From IMG/VR virus record IMGVR_UViG_3300020214_000036, positions 1 through 43,312 of that record: 43,312 bases of DNA. One strand, written 5' to 3'. Positions 43,100 through 43,312 of the stretch are shown here, one piece after another. Position 1 is the first letter of the stretch, and every line of letters begins with the position of its first letter. Below the pieces are notes generated by a model that worked only from the letters and a program-made list of their open reading frames with translations, made no database searches and was not told where the DNA came from. This DNA is from a virus. Made by a program: the position numbers and the translations under genes.

Positions 43100-43312
43100 A
43101 TGAACACCCAAACAACGCTAGAAGAACAACCACAAGTAAAAGTATTAAATATGTATTCATTTAAAATCAATGAAGAGTTTCTTGGTTCTTACCGCCATAA
43201 AAGAGCGCCTTTTGGCTACGTTGATGCAGGGGGGAACTCGGTTGGTGAGATAACTTTTTTGCGAACTTATTCAAGACTAAAAGACGATGGAACCAAAGAG
43301 ACGTGGGTAGAC
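43100..43312 (+). CDS. nrdJ: Class II (B12-dependent) ribonucleotide reductase, 5' part only
   Basis: The first 71 codons are visible; the rest lies beyond the right edge. After a variable head, KRAPFGYVDAGGNSVGEITF leads into LRTYSRLKDDGTKETWVD. The F-LRTYSR...ETW phrase is the usual N-terminal signature of adenosylcobalamin-dependent reductases, where class I and III enzymes look different. The enzyme makes deoxynucleotides for phage replication and does not need an R2 partner. It begins 25 nt after the R2 stub, with AGAG in an A-rich leader. The catalytic Cys residues are outside the window, so the class rests on the N-terminus alone. Confidence 0.65.
   Translation, partial: MNTQTTLEEQPQVKVLNMYSFKINEEFLGSYRHKRAPFGYVDAGGNSVGEITFLRTYSRLKDDGTKETWVD

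Overview
This window looks like part of a large, AT-rich tailed-phage genome, most likely a myovirus with T4-like late transcription. The evidence is a long series of tail, baseplate and fibre genes, a short T4 gp55-like late sigma factor, a RuvC-type resolvase, a DnaQ-fold exonuclease, a phage GroEL, and the start of a class II ribonucleotide reductase. I saw no integrase, insertion sequence, tRNA or CRISPR array. Most genes have A-rich leaders without a clear Shine-Dalgarno sequence. That would fit a Bacteroidota host, but the host remains an inference. Several fibre proteins have modules familiar from cyanophage and pelagiphage tails.

Layout. Positions 1-33789 are almost entirely minus-strand virion genes, read from right to left: an 839-aa baseplate/tail candidate, a 1016-aa multidomain (Cys-rich, TSP1-like, FN3, cadherin-like, HYDIN-like) protein, several fibres, a 2186-aa giant structural protein, collagen-like and Gly-rich fibre proteins, a LamG-like protein, a repeat-bearing fibre, a cupredoxin-domain protein, and at the left edge the 5' part of a further fibre. 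One lone plus-strand gene (10180-10980) interrupts the block. Positions 33831-34912 hold the late sigma factor and resolvase, also on the minus strand. From 35129 the genes run on the plus strand: exonuclease, GroEL, a 1331-aa protein of unknown function with a hydrophobic C-terminal third, an S1-domain RNA-binding protein, two mini-ORFs (one of them the N-terminal stub of a class I RNR beta subunit), and the truncated start of a class II RNR.

How the parts fit. A box resembling the T4 late promoter (TATAAATA / AATAAATA) lies 15-27 nt before at least eight structural genes on both strands, and the window encodes a gp55-like sigma that could read it. The remaining late genes are coupled by overlaps such as TAATG or by very short gaps and probably form operons. 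The S1-like gene instead has an extended -10 box suited to a host-type sigma factor. The most interesting points are the R2 remnant in front of a class II RNR, the late-promoter set with its cognate-looking sigma, the S1-like protein in a genome whose leaders lack Shine-Dalgarno sequences, a tail protein with a possible type 1 copper site, and a beta-domain copied as a DNA mosaic between two tail genes.
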